Positions 63,121 through 64,000 of a stretch of DNA of 64,000 nt are shown in pieces. The notes under the pieces were generated by a model. The model was not told where the DNA came from and searched no databases. It saw only the letters and a program-made list of their open reading frames with translations. This DNA comes from DASWHR01 sp036398095. GTDB taxonomy: Bacteria > Actinomycetota > AC-67. Within the stretch, counting starts at the first letter, position 1. Each line of letters starts with the position of its first letter. Location: positions 1 through 64,000 of the forward strand of contig DASWHR010000130.1 of assembly GCA_036398095.1 (NCBI GenBank), given 5' to 3'. Both the position numbers and the translations under genes were made by a program.

Positions 63121-64000
63121 GCGCGGCGGGTTCCTCAAGCACGAGCGGGAAGCGATCCACTATCGCCCGCTCGACGAACGGCTGGCCGACTGGAATGAGG
63201 TCTACGCACGGCTGCCGCTGGTCAACGTCAAGACGCAGGCCGCGCGCTGCATGGACTGCGCCGTGCCGTTCTGTCACAGCGGCTGCCCGCTGGGAAACCT
63301 GATCCCCGAGTGGAACGACCTCGTCTACCGCGACGAGTGGCGCGCGGCCATCGAACGGCTGCACGCCACGAACAACTTCCCCGAATTCACCGGCCGGCTG
63401 TGTCCGGCTCCGTGCGAAGGCTCGTGCGTGCTCGCCATCAACGCACCTGCGGTATCGATCAAGGCGATCGAAGTCTCGATCATCGACCGCGCCTTCGACG
63501 AAGGCTGGGTCACGCCGCTCCCGCCGAGCGTGAAGACCGGCAAGCGGGTCGCGGTGGTCGGCTCGGGACCGGCCGGGCTGGCGGCCGCACAACAACTGAC
63601 GCGCGCCGGCCACGACGTCATCGTCTTCGAGCGAGCGGCCAATCCGGGCGGGCTGCTGCGATACGGCATTCCCGAGTTCAAGATGGAAAAGCGCATCCTT
63701 GACCGGCGGCTGGAACAGATGCGCGCCGAAGGAACCGAGTTCCGGTGCAACGCCGACATCGGCGGGAACGTGGCGGTCGACGAGATTCGTCGCGAGTTCG
63801 ACGCGATCGTGCTCTGCGGCGGCTCGACGATCCCGCGAGACCTTCCCGTCCCCGGCCGCGAGCTCGGCGGCGTTCACTTCGCGATGGACTTCCTCACGAG
63901 CGCGAATAAGGTGCAGGAAGGGTCGCTGCGCGAGCCGACGATCAGCGCCGAAGGCAAGCACGTGATCATCATCGGCGGCGGCGACACCGGAGCCGACTGT
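63113..64000 (+). CDS. gltD: glutamate synthase small (beta) subunit GltD, 3' end outside window
   Basis: The first 296 codons are present. Two 4Fe-4S cysteine sets are visible: C46, C49, C54, C58 (CMDCAVPFCHSGCP) and C97, C101, C105 (CPAPCEGSC). The FAD-binding VAVVGSGPAGLAAAQQL follows, and the start of the NADPH-binding motif HVIIIGGGDTGADC is at the edge. It feeds electrons from NADPH to GltB. Its ATG overlaps the gltB stop by eight bases. Confidence 0.95.
   Translation, partial: MGERGGFLKHEREAIHYRPLDERLADWNEVYARLPLVNVKTQAARCMDCAVPFCHSGCPLGNLIPEWNDLVYRDEWRAAIERLHATNNFPEFTGRLCPAPCEGSCVLAINAPAVSIKAIEVSIIDRAFDEGWVTPLPPSVKTGKRVAVVGSGPAGLAAAQQLTRAGHDVIVFERAANPGGLLRYGIPEFKMEKRILDRRLEQMRAEGTEFRCNADIGGNVAVDEIRREFDAIVLCGGSTIPRDLPVPGRELGGVHFAMDFLTSANKVQEGSLREPTISAEGKHVIIIGGGDTGADC

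Noticed and set aside
58477..63138. Long minus-strand frames (487 and 513 codons) opposite gltB
   Set aside because: They mirror the unmistakable GltB reading frame, have no motifs and no ribosome binding sites.

Overview
The window is about 64 kb of high-GC DNA with dense coding on both strands. Large BTAD/SARP and LuxR/AAA regulators, many TetR and ArsR regulators, an acyl-ACP desaturase of the DesA type, a bifunctional KatG and frequent GTG/TTG starts fit an Actinomycetota (or possibly Chloroflexota) chromosome, probably an uncultured soil or sediment lineage. No tRNA, rRNA, CRISPR array, phage or insertion sequence was recognised. Many genes encode secreted proteins (beta-propellers, a beta-helix, SdrD-B repeats, CHRD, PHP and alpha/beta hydrolases).

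Layout. 1-12 kb: a partial flavin oxidase, a LuxR regulator, a secreted hydrolase, a three-gene operon (TolB-like propeller, histidine kinase, NarL-type response regulator) and two TetR regulators. 12.1-15.5 kb: three abutting gene remnants, then a sulfur-type operon (ArsR-rhodanese, DsrE, an internally deleted sulfide:quinone oxidoreductase, ArsR, M67 peptidase) divergent from a glutathione peroxidase, followed by a duplicated 3' gene tail. 15.5-17.6 kb: an AbiE-type toxin-antitoxin pair. 18-25 kb: a 1158-residue secreted propeller, a BTAD regulator, PAS, cupin and CHRD proteins. 25.5-29.5 kb: an XRE/nucleotidyltransferase module and a katG operon. 29.6-39 kb: secreted beta-helix protein, a rhodanese-CBS gene interrupted by TGA, a DUF6351-like protein, an SdrD-B lipoprotein and a methyltransferase. 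39-46.7 kb: AAA/TPR regulator, secreted MBL-fold protein, SGNH-like protein and an ArsM-like methyltransferase also interrupted by TGA. 46.8-50.3 kb: a CcdA/TlpA thiol-redox operon. 50.4-58.4 kb: secreted proteins, a TetR regulator with three 15-bp iterons, desaturase and hydrolase. 58.5-64 kb: gltB and the start of gltD.

The most striking observation is that two unrelated thiol-chemistry genes (rhodanese-CBS at 32396-33100 and ArsM-like methyltransferase at 45904-46677) each contain a single in-frame TGA exactly where related proteins carry cysteine. Each is followed by an intact frame to the natural C-terminus and by a hairpin with G in its apical loop at the distance expected of a bacterial SECIS. 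The simplest joint explanation is selenocysteine insertion. The competing explanation is nonsense decay, because the same window also holds several truncated or internally deleted genes. Family assignments come from recognising motifs by eye; no database search was run.
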